In this document: one piece after another, positions 52,592 to 60,840 of the stretch
Layout: each line of letters begins with the position of its first letter
How positions within the stretch are numbered: the first letter of the stretch is position 1
NCBI GenBank assembly: GCA_905234195.1
Contig: CAJOFR010000002.1
Coordinates: 22,420 to 86,419 of the forward strand
Direction of reading: 5' to 3'
DNA from: an uncultured Selenomonadaceae bacterium
Lineage (GTDB): Bacteria > Bacillota > Negativicutes > Selenomonadales > Selenomonadaceae
DNA length: 64,000 bases
The notes under the pieces: generated by a model
Databases searched by the model: none
Told to the model about the DNA's origin: nothing
What the model saw: the letters and a program-made list of their open reading frames with translations, nothing else
Made by a program: the position numbers and the translations under genes

Positions 52592-53131
52592 TCAATCAAT
52601 CTTATCAATCGCGAAGTCGCCGGCGGATTTTACCGCGCCGATAATTTTTTCGTCGCTGACTTCGTTGTTTTTGTCCATAAAAATTTCCGTGAAGTTTTTT
52701 TCTTCGCGATACTCAACATTCAAAACGCCGTCGAGTTTTTTTATCGCGGTGACAATTTTTTCATGCCCCGCCTTGTCGGCGTCAGTGTAAAGTACTTTAT
52801 AATCAAGGCGTTCGATTTTAAAAATCACGGGGCGCGTGCCGTCGTTGCAACAAGCTATCATGATATGCTCGTCGTTTGTCCAACCGCGCATAACCGAACC
52901 GCCCTGCAACGCCGTATAGATATAACGGCTGATACAATCCCACGCTTCAGCGCACTGTGTACCCTTGCCCATTGTCCAGAAGGTATCCTCTTCGCCGTAA
53001 CGCTCGAAAATATATTCCGCGCCCACTTGATAGAAAGGACACTCTCCGGATTTTGGGTCGGCAAGATATTTTTCCTGCAAGTCCGGAAATAATTTTTTAT
53101 CTATGACTGTAACTTTGCATTTGTATTGCAT
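52592..53131 (-). CDS. TIGR04076-like protein with HMA-like C-terminal domain
   Basis: 179 residues. The N-terminal ~110 resemble the TIGR04076 family: YKCKVTVIDKKLFPDL, GECPFYQVGAEYIFE, a Cys-containing AEAWDCISRY and MIACCNDGTRPVIFKIERL. The C-terminal 65 residues follow the HMA (heavy-metal-associated) fold pattern (IVTAIKKLDGVLNVEY, VSDEKIIGAVKSAG), but the metal-binding CxxC is replaced by DADKAG. The function is unknown. It lies between the cyclase gene and dnaK, 18 bases before dnaK, so it is co-transcribed with the chaperones. Confidence 0.7.
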   Translation of the reverse strand: MQYKCKVTVIDKKLFPDLQEKYLADPKSGECPFYQVGAEYIFERYGEEDTFWTMGKGTQCAEAWDCISRYIYTALQGGSVMRGWTNDEHIMIACCNDGTRPVIFKIERLDYKVLYTDADKAGHEKIVTAIKKLDGVLNVEYREEKNFTEIFMDKNNEVSDEKIIGAVKSAGDFAIDKID

Positions 53132-53150
53132 GAAAAAGCTCTCCCAAAAA

Positions 53151-53171
53151 CTAATCTCTATCCGCTAGTGA
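53151..53171. repeat. Heptad repeat locus at the cyclase-gene stop
   Basis: Three units on the plus strand (CTAATCT, CTATCCG, CTAGTGA). On the minus strand they encode the final Ile-Thr-Ser-Gly region and supply the TAG stop. Confidence 0.7.
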
Positions 53172-53925
53172 TAGCTAAGAGGCGCGCCGGCAAACCCGTA
53201 GCCCCTTCGATATTCGCCCAAGCAACTATCAGAATCGCGCCCGCCGGAGCAACTTTGTCGAGGTTGTTCATGACTTCGACTTGCAACTTTCCTTTGCCGA
53301 GCACGTAACGTTCACAAGCAAGATCTCCCGCCTTAGCCGCCAGCTCTGAAGCGTCCGTATCAAGTGTCTCGTGCCCGTTGGCGGCGGCGTTGCGAACTTC
53401 GTAGATATATTTCAGCGCGTCCAACGACCAGCCGGGAAAATTTTCGCTCCCGTCTTCGGCGATACCCGAAATTTTTTCGATACCGCCCGCCCAATTTTTT
53501 GCCCAGTCAGTGCGAAGAGCAACGAACGCGCCGTCGGGAATATCGCCAAACTTTTTTTCGTAGTCCTTGATGTCGTCGACGGTAACCGCGTAATGCACGT
53601 CTTTGGCAACCTGCGCGGTAATGTCAATGACGCAGAGCGGGTAAATCATGTTCGCCGCGCCGTAGCTTTCGGAAAGTTTGCCGCCCTTGATAAAATGTCC
53701 GGGAAAATCGACGTGAGTGCCGAACTGCCCGGGAAATTTAAAAGTCTGAATCAAACAATCAAGCATCGGATTTCCCCAATCGAAACAAGTTTTGGCAAGC
53801 TCGACTGAACCTTCGGGAATCCCCGCCCAATACGGGCTGTCGTTGTTCATTTGGTGAGTGAGGTCAACCAACTTGTATTTGCCGGAATTAATTTCGCTCA
53901 AAAAATTCCAAAGCTCGTAGCCCAA
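53158..53925 (-). CDS. Cyclase family metal-dependent hydrolase (kynurenine-formamidase-like)
   Basis: 255 residues of the 'cyclase' family (PF04199), with the metal motif GTHVDFPGHF (His-x-Asp-x-x-x-His) and an earlier DLTHQMNNDSPYW opening typical of the family. Members hydrolyse amides such as N-formylkynurenine or related esters. The substrate is unknown here. The TTG at 53925 has GGGAG nine bases upstream and is preferred over the TTG at 53943. It sits between grpE and the TIGR04076 gene inside the chaperone operon. Confidence 0.82.
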   Translation of the reverse strand: MGYELWNFLSEINSGKYKLVDLTHQMNNDSPYWAGIPEGSVELAKTCFDWGNPMLDCLIQTFKFPGQFGTHVDFPGHFIKGGKLSESYGAANMIYPLCVIDITAQVAKDVHYAVTVDDIKDYEKKFGDIPDGAFVALRTDWAKNWAGGIEKISGIAEDGSENFPGWSLDALKYIYEVRNAAANGHETLDTDASELAAKAGDLACERYVLGKGKLQVEVMNNLDKVAPAGAILIVAWANIEGATGLPARLLAITSG

Positions 53926-53949
53926 AAAAATCATCTCCCGCAAAAAACT

Positions 53950-54528
53950 TTAGGAATTGTTTATAACTTGCACCATGCTGGGACGAATGACTTTGCCGCG
54001 CGCGATATACCCGCGCTGAAGTTCGGCGGCTATCATGCCGTCTTCTTTTTCTTCGTCGTGAACCATTCCGACTGCCTGGTGAAAATTCGGATCGAACTTT
54101 TTATTTTCGGTGTCAATTGGCTCCAATCCGTGCTTGCCCATTGCGGCGACCGTCTCTTGACGAATCATGGCAATGCCCTTGCGAAGAGTTTCGACGTCCG
54201 AAACTTCACCCTGCTCCGCCGCTTGAGATGCGCGGCTAAGATTATCCAACAGCGGCAACAAATCTTTCAAGAAAGCCTGCTCAACCGTTGCGGCAAGTTC
54301 GGTTTTCTCTTTCGCCGAACGCTTGCGGAAGTTGTCGAAGTCCGCCTGCAGTCTCAAAAGTCTTTCGTTCTTCGCGGCGAGTTCGGATTTTAATTTTTCC
54401 ATGTCCGCCAACAAATTTAAATCGTTGTTCTCCGAATTTATTTCTTCGGGACCAGCCCCCAAATCCGCGTTTATTTCTGCGCCGTCACCGCCCTCGTTTT
54501 CAAACGTAACTTTTTTTTCTTCTGCCAA
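53950..54528 (-). CDS. grpE: Nucleotide exchange factor GrpE
   Basis: 192 residues: an acidic N-terminal tail, a long dimer coiled coil (SELAAKNERLLRLQADFDNFRKR) and a C-terminal beta domain (FDPNFHQAVGMV, GYIARGKVIRPSMVQV). It releases ADP from DnaK. The TTG at 54528 has AAAGGGG eight bases upstream. The in-frame ATG at 54552 would start at or before the predicted transcription start. No hrcA precedes it. Confidence 0.94.
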   Translation of the reverse strand: MAEEKKVTFENEGGDGAEINADLGAGPEEINSENNDLNLLADMEKLKSELAAKNERLLRLQADFDNFRKRSAKEKTELAATVEQAFLKDLLPLLDNLSRASQAAEQGEVSDVETLRKGIAMIRQETVAAMGKHGLEPIDTENKKFDPNFHQAVGMVHDEEKEDGMIAAELQRGYIARGKVIRPSMVQVINNS

Positions 54529-54558
54529 TTCATCAGCCCCTTTCGATTTCATGGCTAA

Positions 54559-54587
54559 AGATTATCACCAATTAGACAAAAAGTCAA
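54559..54587 (-). promoter_or_regulatory. Promoter of the grpE-dnaK-dnaJ operon
   Basis: On the minus strand -35 TTGACT (54582-54587), a 17-base spacer and -10 TAATCT (54559-54564) preceded by TGA (extended -10). I looked for the CIRCE operator (TTAGCACTC with its inverted repeat) and did not find it, so HrcA control is not evident. Confidence 0.78.
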
Positions 54588-54719
54588 TAACTTTTTTTAA
54601 AATAATCGACAAATCAAAATTAGTTGCAAAGTTGTTGAATCGGCAGGAAACAGCGAAAAAAAAGAGAATAGTTTTTTGTGTTGGTTATCAATACGGAATT
54701 TTTCAAAGGGGTGAAGTTT

Positions 54720-56060
54720 ATGGAGATGTTCTTAGGGTTTCTCGTCTTGCTGGTTTGCTTAATTGTCGGCGTGCGGCATGGAGGAATCGGGCTGGCCGTC
54801 ATAAGCGGCATAGGACTTGTAATATATGTTTTTGTATTTGGTTATAAGCCCGGCTCGCCTCCTATCGACGTCATGCTGACGATTTTGGCGGTGGTAACCT
54901 GCGCGGGTTTCCTGCAAACTTCGGGCGGCTTGACGGTTATGTTGCAGTACGCGGAAAAATTTTTGCGCAACAATCCAAAACACGTGACAATTTTGGCACC
55001 GCTGACGACGTGGTTTTTAACGGTCTTGTGCGGCACGGGGCACGTCGTCTACACAATGTTCCCGATTATCTACGACATAGCAATCAAACAAAATATCCGT
55101 CCCGAACGCCCGATGGCAGTGGCGTCCGTTGCGTCGCAGATGGGTATTTGCGCGTCGCCGGTATCAGTCGCGATTGTTTCAATCGTCGGATTCATGGCGG
55201 CGGCAGGTCACAACTACACGGTCTTACAAATTTTGGCGGTGTCTGTTCCGGCAACAGGGCTCGGCGTATTTTTCGCGGCACTGTGGAGCTACAGGCGCGG
55301 CAAGGATCTCGATAAAGATGAACGCTTCCAGGAATTTATCAAAGATCCTGCAAACAGAGAATACGTCTACGGTGATTCGGAGTCATTGCAGGGAAAAGAA
55401 TTGCCGTCAAGTTATTACCACGCGATGTATATTTTCTTCGGCGGAATTTTAGTTATTGCGGCACTCGGAAATTTCCCCGACCTTCTCCCGCATTTCCCTG
55501 ACGCAAAAGGCGCAATGAAAGCAATTTCCATGACGGCTGTCATTCAAATGGTCATGTTGTTGGTTGCGGCAATAATTTTGTTCGTCTGCAAAGTCAAGGC
55601 GAAGGACGTCGGCAACAGTCAAGTTTTTAAATCCGGTATTGTTGCTCTCGTTTCGGTTTACGGCGTCGCGTGGATGGCGAATACTTGCTTTGGCGCGCAC
55701 ATGACTTTCTTGCGTGAATTTCTCGGCAATGCTGTTGCTGATTATCCGTGGGCGTTTGCGATTATTGCCTTTTTGACTTCAAAGCTCGTCAATTCTCAAG
55801 CGGCGGCTATCGCGATTGTTTTCCCGATGGCGTTGAGCGTCGGAATGGATCCGGTTATCGTCATGTCGTTTATCAGCGCGTGCTACGGTTACTTCTTCCT
55901 GCCGACCTATCCTTCTGACCTTGCCTGCATTGGTTTCGACCGTTCGGGCACGACGAGAATAGGCAAATATATTTTGAATCACTCGTTCATGATTCCGGGA
56001 CTTATCGGCGTTATTAGCGGTTGCGTCGTCGGTTTTGTCATGGCACACATTGTTTTGTAA
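54720..56060 (+). CDS. dcuB: Anaerobic C4-dicarboxylate transporter, Dcu family
   Basis: 446 residues, the length of E. coli DcuB, with about 10-12 membrane helices. Characteristic segments are TSGGLTVMLQYAEKFLR, LCGTGHVVYTMFPIIYDIA, RPERPMAVASVASQMGICASPVS and CYGYFFLPTYPSDLACIGFDRSGTTRIGKY. It exchanges fumarate, malate or aspartate for succinate under anaerobic conditions. DcuA versus DcuB cannot be separated with certainty. The start is the ATG at 54720 after AAAGGGGTG. Confidence 0.9.
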   Translation: MEMFLGFLVLLVCLIVGVRHGGIGLAVISGIGLVIYVFVFGYKPGSPPIDVMLTILAVVTCAGFLQTSGGLTVMLQYAEKFLRNNPKHVTILAPLTTWFLTVLCGTGHVVYTMFPIIYDIAIKQNIRPERPMAVASVASQMGICASPVSVAIVSIVGFMAAAGHNYTVLQILAVSVPATGLGVFFAALWSYRRGKDLDKDERFQEFIKDPANREYVYGDSESLQGKELPSSYYHAMYIFFGGILVIAALGNFPDLLPHFPDAKGAMKAISMTAVIQMVMLLVAAIILFVCKVKAKDVGNSQVFKSGIVALVSVYGVAWMANTCFGAHMTFLREFLGNAVADYPWAFAIIAFLTSKLVNSQAAAIAIVFPMALSVGMDPVIVMSFISACYGYFFLPTYPSDLACIGFDRSGTTRIGKYILNHSFMIPGLIGVISGCVVGFVMAHIVL

Positions 56061-56080
56061 AAATCGAACTTCAAAAAAAA

Positions 56081-56119
56081 GGCGTCCCCAAAAAATTTTT
56101 GAGGACGCTGATTTTTTTT
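56081..56119 (+). terminator. Terminator after the dcu gene
   Basis: GCGTCC / GGACGC stem with a 15-base loop whose A- and T-runs also pair, followed by a T-tract at 56112-56119. Confidence 0.88.
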
Positions 56120-56130
56120 CTTTATAACAA

Positions 56131-56257
56131 TTTTTTCTCTCTTTAAATTTAGCATCTACTTTTCTTTTGGCGCAAAAGAAAAGTAGCAAAAGAAAACTGC
56201 CCGCAGAGGTCGCGTCACGCGACCAAATGCGGGCGGCCGCCCATCCTTGGGCGGCCA
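56131..56257 (+). repeat. Multi-hairpin dispersed repeat, copy 1
   Basis: About 125 bases, nearly identical to 62281-62405. In order: a T/C-rich lead, the palindrome-like CTTTTGGCGCAAAAG, then AGCAAAAGAAAACT, a nested stem (GCCCGCA 56199-56205 with TGCGGGC 56228-56234, enclosing GGTCGC/GCGACC) and a third stem (GGCCGCCC 56235-56242 with GGGCGGCC 56249-56256). It lies just downstream of the dcu terminator. It has no coding capacity. Confidence 0.85.
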
Positions 56258-56271
56258 CTTTTTATTTATGG

Positions 56272-56327
56272 CTAATCCCTTATCCCTATCCACTTGTCCC
56301 TTGCCCCTAATCCCTATCCACTAAGCT
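56272..56327. repeat. Heptad repeat locus, eight contiguous units
   Basis: Eight units with exact seven-base phase: CTAATCC, CTTATCC, CTATCCA, CTTGTCC, CTTGCCC, CTAATCC, CTATCCA, CTAAGCT. It directly follows the multi-hairpin repeat and precedes the metA leader. It is the longest array in the window. The region 56061-56393 holds no gene. Confidence 0.9.
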
Positions 56328-56393
56328 TGCAGGAATAATGTTTTGAGTTGACGAATACTAAAAAGAAATTTATTGACCGAAGGGATGATGGTT

Positions 56394-57311
56394 TTGCCAA
56401 TAAAAATACCGAACAATCTGCCGGCGACTAACATTTTGGAGAGCGAAAATATTTTCGTAATGGACGCCGACCGTGCTTACACACAAGACATTCGTCCGCT
56501 GAAAATTTTAATTCTAAACTTAATGCCGATAAAATCTGTAACAGAAACCCAACTCCTTCGACTTTTGGGAAATACTCCCTTGCAAGTCGAAGTTGATTTT
56601 ATTTACACGAAAACCTATACCCCCACGCACACTTCAAAAAATTATCTCACGGAATTTTACGGCACCTTCAACGACATTCGCCGCAAAAAATACGACGGCT
56701 TTATTATCACCGGCGCGCCCGTCGAATTAATGGAGTTTGAAGAGGTCTCCTATTGGTCGGAGCTCGTCGAGATTATGGAGTGGAGCAAGACACATGTTTA
56801 TTCGACGTTCCACATTTGTTGGGGCGCGCAAGCCGGTCTCTATTATCATTATGGCATTCCGAAAATTATTCTGGACGAAAAACTTTCCGGCGTCTATCGT
56901 CATAAATTATGCGTCGTGCACGAAAAACTTTTTCGTGGTTTCGACGACGAGTTTTTTGTTCCGCATTCTCGAAATACCGCCGTCAATGAAGACGACATAA
57001 AAAAAATTCCCGCGCTGAAAATTTTGTCGGTCTCGGACGTCGCGGGGGTTTACGCCATTGCCAATCTTGAAAGGCGACAATTTTTTATCACGGGGCACGC
57101 AGAATACGACCCTTACACGCTCAAGCAGGAATATGAAAGAGATTTGCGCGCGGGGCTCAATCCGCACGTTCCGCAAAATTATTTTCCGCAGGACGATCCT
57201 TCTTGTGAACCTGTCGTCAAGTGGCGGTCGGTTGCTCATTTGCTTTTCGCGAATTGGTTAAATTATTACGTCTATCAAGAAACGCCGTACGAAATTGATT
57301 CAATTGGTTGA
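56394..57311 (+). CDS. metA: Homoserine O-acyltransferase MetA (predicted acetyl-CoA user)
   Basis: 305 residues of the MetA class-I-glutamine-amidotransferase-like family, the first dedicated step of methionine synthesis. Catalytic Cys142 (FHICWG), His235 and Glu237 (GHAEYDP) fall at the canonical positions when the TTG at 56394 is used, giving the canonical N-terminus [17 protein letters not shown] lies eight bases upstream. Residue 111 is Glu ([12 protein letters not shown]), where succinyl-CoA enzymes have Gly, so acetyl-CoA is the likely donor. No SAM riboswitch is visible upstream. Confidence 0.95.
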   Translation: MPIKIPNNLPATNILESENIFVMDADRAYTQDIRPLKILILNLMPIKSVTETQLLRLLGNTPLQVEVDFIYTKTYTPTHTSKNYLTEFYGTFNDIRRKKYDGFIITGAPVELMEFEEVSYWSELVEIMEWSKTHVYSTFHICWGAQAGLYYHYGIPKIILDEKLSGVYRHKLCVVHEKLFRGFDDEFFVPHSRNTAVNEDDIKKIPALKILSVSDVAGVYAIANLERRQFFITGHAEYDPYTLKQEYERDLRAGLNPHVPQNYFPQDDPSCEPVVKWRSVAHLLFANWLNYYVYQETPYEIDSIG

Positions 57312-57325
57312 GGAGGTCGAGTTAA

Positions 57326-57931
57326 ATGAAAAAGTTTCTGGTCGGGATGGTGACGGCGGCAATTTTTTTCGCGCCGTCCGTCACTTTCGCTGAAGATGAA
57401 ATCGAAGTGCCGGAAGATATTTATAAATGGGTTCATTCAACTTCACGCGGCAACTATTATTTTAACTATCAGCAAATGGGTTATCGCGTCAAGTACGACG
57501 GAACGCTTGACCTTAACACTTTAATGGTGCCGACGATTTGCACGTACGACGACATTCAAATTCAAGACGTGATTCAAAAACGTCGTTGGCGCAAACTTTC
57601 CACGAAGGGCTATGAAATTTTGGCGGGGCGCGCAGATTATTTGAGGTTTGATTTAACTAGAGGGACTGTGCAGGTTGTTCGCCGCGTCGACCTGGACAAT
57701 ACTTTCACCGAGCTGGACAGCGATAACTCCGGTCAGCCGGTGAGTTTGTCCGAGCTTTCCAATCAAGACATCGCTTGCAAATTTTATCGCGCGATTTTGA
57801 AATGGGCGAAAGAAAATCACGACGTAATGGTTAAACGTTCGCGCGGCAAGTTGAGTATCAGAGACTCGAAACGGAAATTTGAGGACATGCCGCTTTACAA
57901 AATTAAGCTGCCAGGTGAAGAGCAAGATTGA
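57326..57931 (+). CDS. Secreted protein, unknown function
   Basis: 201 residues: a clear signal peptide (MKKFLVGMVTAAIFFAPS, then VTFAED), then a soluble domain of about 175 residues rich in aromatic and charged residues, starting VPEDIYKWVHSTSRGNYYFNYQQMGY. It has no cysteine pair and no motif I recognise. It lies 14 bases after metA with GAGGAGG upstream, so it is probably co-transcribed though functionally unrelated. Confidence 0.75.
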   Translation: MKKFLVGMVTAAIFFAPSVTFAEDEIEVPEDIYKWVHSTSRGNYYFNYQQMGYRVKYDGTLDLNTLMVPTICTYDDIQIQDVIQKRRWRKLSTKGYEILAGRADYLRFDLTRGTVQVVRRVDLDNTFTELDSDNSGQPVSLSELSNQDIACKFYRAILKWAKENHDVMVKRSRGKLSIRDSKRKFEDMPLYKIKLPGEEQD

Positions 57932-57953
57932 ATACATTTTCGTTGACTTTTCA

Positions 57954-57976
57954 AAAGTTTTTTCAAGTGCTATAAT
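57954..57976 (+). promoter_or_regulatory. Promoter of korDABC
   Basis: A perfect TATAAT (57971-57976) preceded by TGC (extended -10), with a poor -35. It lies 38 bases before the korD ATG. Confidence 0.65.
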
Positions 57977-58014
57977 TTCAAAGTGTTTACGTAAAAAACT
58001 TGGGAGGGCTTTTG

Positions 58015-58224
58015 ATGAAGTCTGAATTTAACTTAAAGCTTGACAGGTGTAAGGGCTGCGGGATATGCGTGGCGTTTTGCCCCAAACAAGTTTTGGAATT
58101 GGATACGCTGGGAAAAATTTTCGTGGCGCATCCCGAAAAATGTATAGCTTGCGGGCAGTGCGAACTCCGTTGCCCGGACTACGCAATTTTCGTTGACAAA
58201 GTAAAAGAGGAGGCGAAGAAATGA
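58015..58224 (+). CDS. korD: 2-oxoacid:ferredoxin oxidoreductase, ferredoxin-like delta subunit
   Basis: 69 residues with two 4Fe-4S motifs, CKGCGICVAFCP and CIACGQCELRCP, the electron-carrying subunit of the Kor/Vor complex. GGGAGG lies seven bases before the ATG at 58015. The stop overlaps korA by four bases (ATGA). Confidence 0.92.
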   Translation: MKSEFNLKLDRCKGCGICVAFCPKQVLELDTLGKIFVAHPEKCIACGQCELRCPDYAIFVDKVKEEAKK

Positions 58225-59369
58225 GCGCGAAATTGATGCAGGGCAATGAGGCCGTCGCGGAAGGAGCACTCGCGGCGGGCGTTCGTTTTTTCGGCGGCTA
58301 CCCTATAACTCCTTCGACTGAAATTGCTGAAGGCATGGCGAAACTTTTGCCGAAGGTCGGCGGAACTTTTATTCAAATGGAAGATGAAATCGCAAGCATG
58401 GGCGTTGTTCTCGGCGCGTCACTTGCCGGAAAAAAAGTTTTGACTGCGTCTTCGGGACCGGGTATCAGTTTGAAACAGGAGCTTATCGGCTACGCGGCGG
58501 CGGCTGAAATTCCCGTCGTCATTGTCAACGTGCAGCGCGTGGGTCCTTCGACGGGACAACCTACCGCGCCAAGTCAAGGCGACGTCATGCAGGCGCGCTG
58601 GGGCACTCACGGAGATCATTCGATTATTGCGTTGAGCCCGTGGAGTGTTCGCGAAAGTTTTGAGCTGACGATTAAGGCGATCAACTACGCCGAAAAATTT
58701 CGCACGCCTGTAATTTTGTTAATGGATGAAATTGTCGGACACCTGCGCGAAAATGTGGAGTTGCCTGCCGAAAATGAAATTGAAATTTATCCGCGCCGCA
58801 CTCCCAAAAAATCTCGCGCCGAAGGTTACGAGCCGTACACCCCCGACGAAGATTTGGTTCCCAACGTCGCAAATTTCGGCGAAGGCTATCACGTGCACGT
58901 TACCGGCTTGATTCACGACGAAACCGGATTTCCTTCGGGCAGCCCGAAAATTACGGCGGAGTTTATAAAACGCATGCACGAAAAAATTTCTCGTGCCGCC
59001 GATGAAATTATCGAAGTCGAAACGGATTTTATGGACGATGCAGAAATTGCCGTCGTGAGTTTCGGCGGGACTGCGCGGACGGCTTATGAGGCTGTCAGAA
59101 ATTCCCGCGCGAAGGGTTTAAAAGTTGGATTCGTTCGTCTCGTGACGATTTGGCCTTTCGCCGATAAAATTATTGCCGAGCTTGCAAAAAAAGTCAAAGG
59201 GTTAATCGTTGCCGAATTGAATTACGGGCAGATTGTCGGCGAAGTTCAGCGCGCGGCTAACGGAAATTGTGCGGTGAAGCTCTGCGCGAAATACGACATG
59301 ACAATTTTTGAGCCGGAGGAAATTGAATCGGCGATTGACGAACTTATCAGCGAGGTGGGCGGCAAATGA
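58221..59369 (+). CDS. korA: 2-oxoglutarate:ferredoxin oxidoreductase alpha subunit
   Basis: 382 residues. It carries the pyrimidine-binding domain (GNEAVAEGALAAGVRFFGGYPITPSTEIAE) and the central transketolase-like domain (VGPSTGQPTAPSQGDVMQARWGTHGDH), as in KorA/VorB. With the beta subunit it forms the TPP site that decarboxylates or, in reverse, carboxylates 2-oxoacids. 2-oxoglutarate is the most likely substrate from the D-A-B-C gene order. Branched-chain oxoacids are possible. Confidence 0.92.
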   Translation: MSAKLMQGNEAVAEGALAAGVRFFGGYPITPSTEIAEGMAKLLPKVGGTFIQMEDEIASMGVVLGASLAGKKVLTASSGPGISLKQELIGYAAAAEIPVVIVNVQRVGPSTGQPTAPSQGDVMQARWGTHGDHSIIALSPWSVRESFELTIKAINYAEKFRTPVILLMDEIVGHLRENVELPAENEIEIYPRRTPKKSRAEGYEPYTPDEDLVPNVANFGEGYHVHVTGLIHDETGFPSGSPKITAEFIKRMHEKISRAADEIIEVETDFMDDAEIAVVSFGGTARTAYEAVRNSRAKGLKVGFVRLVTIWPFADKIIAELAKKVKGLIVAELNYGQIVGEVQRAANGNCAVKLCAKYDMTIFEPEEIESAIDELISEVGGK

Positions 59370-60196
59370 CAGAGCGCAGTTACGAAAAATTTTTCAGGCA
59401 GAATCGTCTGCCGCATTTGTGGTGCCCCGGTTGCGGCAACGGGATTGCTATGAAGGCGATTGTTCAGGCCATAGAAAAAAAATCCGGCTGGACTCAAGAC
59501 AACACGATTATCGTCAGCGGCATAGGCTGTTCGTCGCGCGCGTCCGGCTACATGGATTTTGACACACTGCACACGGCGCACGGCAGGGCAATTCCTTTCG
59601 CTACCGGAATTAAACTTGCCAAGCCCGAATTAAATGTCGTGGTCATAACCGGCGACGGAGATTGCACGGCGATTGGTGGCAACCATTTTATTCACGGCTG
59701 CCGCAGAAATATCGACTTGACGGTTATTCTTTTTAACAACAACATTTACGGCATGACGGGCGGGCAGGCGTCGCCGATGACTCCTCTCGGCAAAAAAGCT
59801 ACGACGGCTCCTTACGGTTCGATTGACAGACCTTTTGACGCTTGCAAGCTTGCCGAAGCGGCGGGCGCGACTTATGTTGCAAGGTCGACGGCTTTTCACG
59901 TGCAGCACCTTACAAAAATTATTGAAGACGCTCTCGACAACAAAGGCTTTTCGTTTATCGAAGCTCTTGTTCAGTGTCCGACGGCTTACGGGCGCAGAAA
60001 TAAAATTGGTGAGCCCGCAAAAATGATGGCGTGGATGCGCGATAACGCCGTTATGAAAAATGCGTGGGACAAACTTCCCGACGAAAAAAAGATTGGCGAA
60101 AAATTTCCTATCGGTCTTTTTTACAAAGCCGAAACTGAAACTTATGACGAGGCTTATCATCACGTCATGGAAATTGCGGGAGGTGCGTCGAAATGA
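59366..60196 (+). CDS. korB: 2-oxoglutarate:ferredoxin oxidoreductase beta subunit
   Basis: 276 residues with the TPP/Mg motif GDGDCTAIGGNHFIHGCRRN followed by VILFNNNIYGMTGGQ, and an N-terminal WCPGCGNGI and GIGCSSRASGYM that help ligate the cluster. It is coupled to korA and korC by ATGA overlaps. Confidence 0.94.
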   Translation: MTERSYEKFFRQNRLPHLWCPGCGNGIAMKAIVQAIEKKSGWTQDNTIIVSGIGCSSRASGYMDFDTLHTAHGRAIPFATGIKLAKPELNVVVITGDGDCTAIGGNHFIHGCRRNIDLTVILFNNNIYGMTGGQASPMTPLGKKATTAPYGSIDRPFDACKLAEAAGATYVARSTAFHVQHLTKIIEDALDNKGFSFIEALVQCPTAYGRRNKIGEPAKMMAWMRDNAVMKNAWDKLPDEKKIGEKFPIGLFYKAETETYDEAYHHVMEIAGGASK

Positions 60197-60717
60197 GAAA
60201 ACAGCTAAGGCTTTCAGGCTCCGGCGGGCAAGGCGTGATAACTGCGGCGATAATTTTGGCGGAGGCGGCGGTTTCCGAAGGCAAGCAGGCAGTTCAGTCA
60301 CAGTCTTACGGACCGGAGGCACGCGGCGGCGCGTCGAAATCCGAAGTCATAATCGACGACGAAAAAATTTTTCACCCGCATGTTAAATCGCCGGACTTCG
60401 TGCTTGCAATGACGCAGAAGGCGGCGGATAAATATTTCACCGATTTAAATTCGGAAGGCGTTTTGATTTTGGACGACGACCTTGTACCAAATTCGCCGGA
60501 CTTCAAAAATATCATTCGTGTACCGATAACAAAACTTGCCGTCGAAAAAATTGGCAAGGCACTTTTTTCAAACATTGTTGCGCTCGGCGTCATTGTCAAG
60601 GTCACGAAACTCGTTGACTTCGAGACGATAAAAAAGGCGGTGGCTCACCGCGTGCCCCCTCACACAATCGAACAGAACATGGCGGCGTTGCAGATTGGTT
60701 ATGATTCTGTGGAGTAG
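60193..60717 (+). CDS. korC: 2-oxoglutarate:ferredoxin oxidoreductase gamma subunit
   Basis: 174 residues of the gamma (CoA-binding side) family: LRLSGSGGQGVITAAIILAEAAV, SQSYGPEARGGASKSEVII and a C-terminal VPPHTIEQNMAALQIGY. It completes the four-subunit enzyme. A hairpin with a T-tract follows. Confidence 0.93.
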   Translation: MRKQLRLSGSGGQGVITAAIILAEAAVSEGKQAVQSQSYGPEARGGASKSEVIIDDEKIFHPHVKSPDFVLAMTQKAADKYFTDLNSEGVLILDDDLVPNSPDFKNIIRVPITKLAVEKIGKALFSNIVALGVIVKVTKLVDFETIKKAVAHRVPPHTIEQNMAALQIGYDSVE

Positions 60718-60730
60718 AAATTAATTTTCA

Positions 60731-60771
60731 AGGCGCGAACTTCTTTTAACGAAGGGCGCGTTATTTTTTTT
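60731..60771 (+). terminator. Terminator after korDABC
   Basis: A nested hairpin (GCGC/GCGC and CTTC/GAAG separated by a 2x2 internal loop) followed by TTATTTTTTTT. Confidence 0.65.
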
Positions 60772-60840
60772 GCAGGAAAATTTTTACAGCGCGCCGAATA
60801 GAAAAAATTATTTTTTTATTTTTTGAGAGGCAGATTCTTT

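Noticed and set aside
51611..53092. 493-codon open frame on the plus strand opposite dnaK and the TIGR04076 gene
   Set aside because: It is antisense to dnaK, where long antisense frames are a well-known artefact, and it has no domain or ribosome site.
54553..54677. CIRCE heat-shock operator upstream of grpE
   Set aside because: No TTAGCACTC-type inverted repeat is present on either strand.
56328..56393. SAM riboswitch or S-box upstream of metA
   Set aside because: The leader after the heptad array is short and shows no conserved S-box stem or T-rich terminator.
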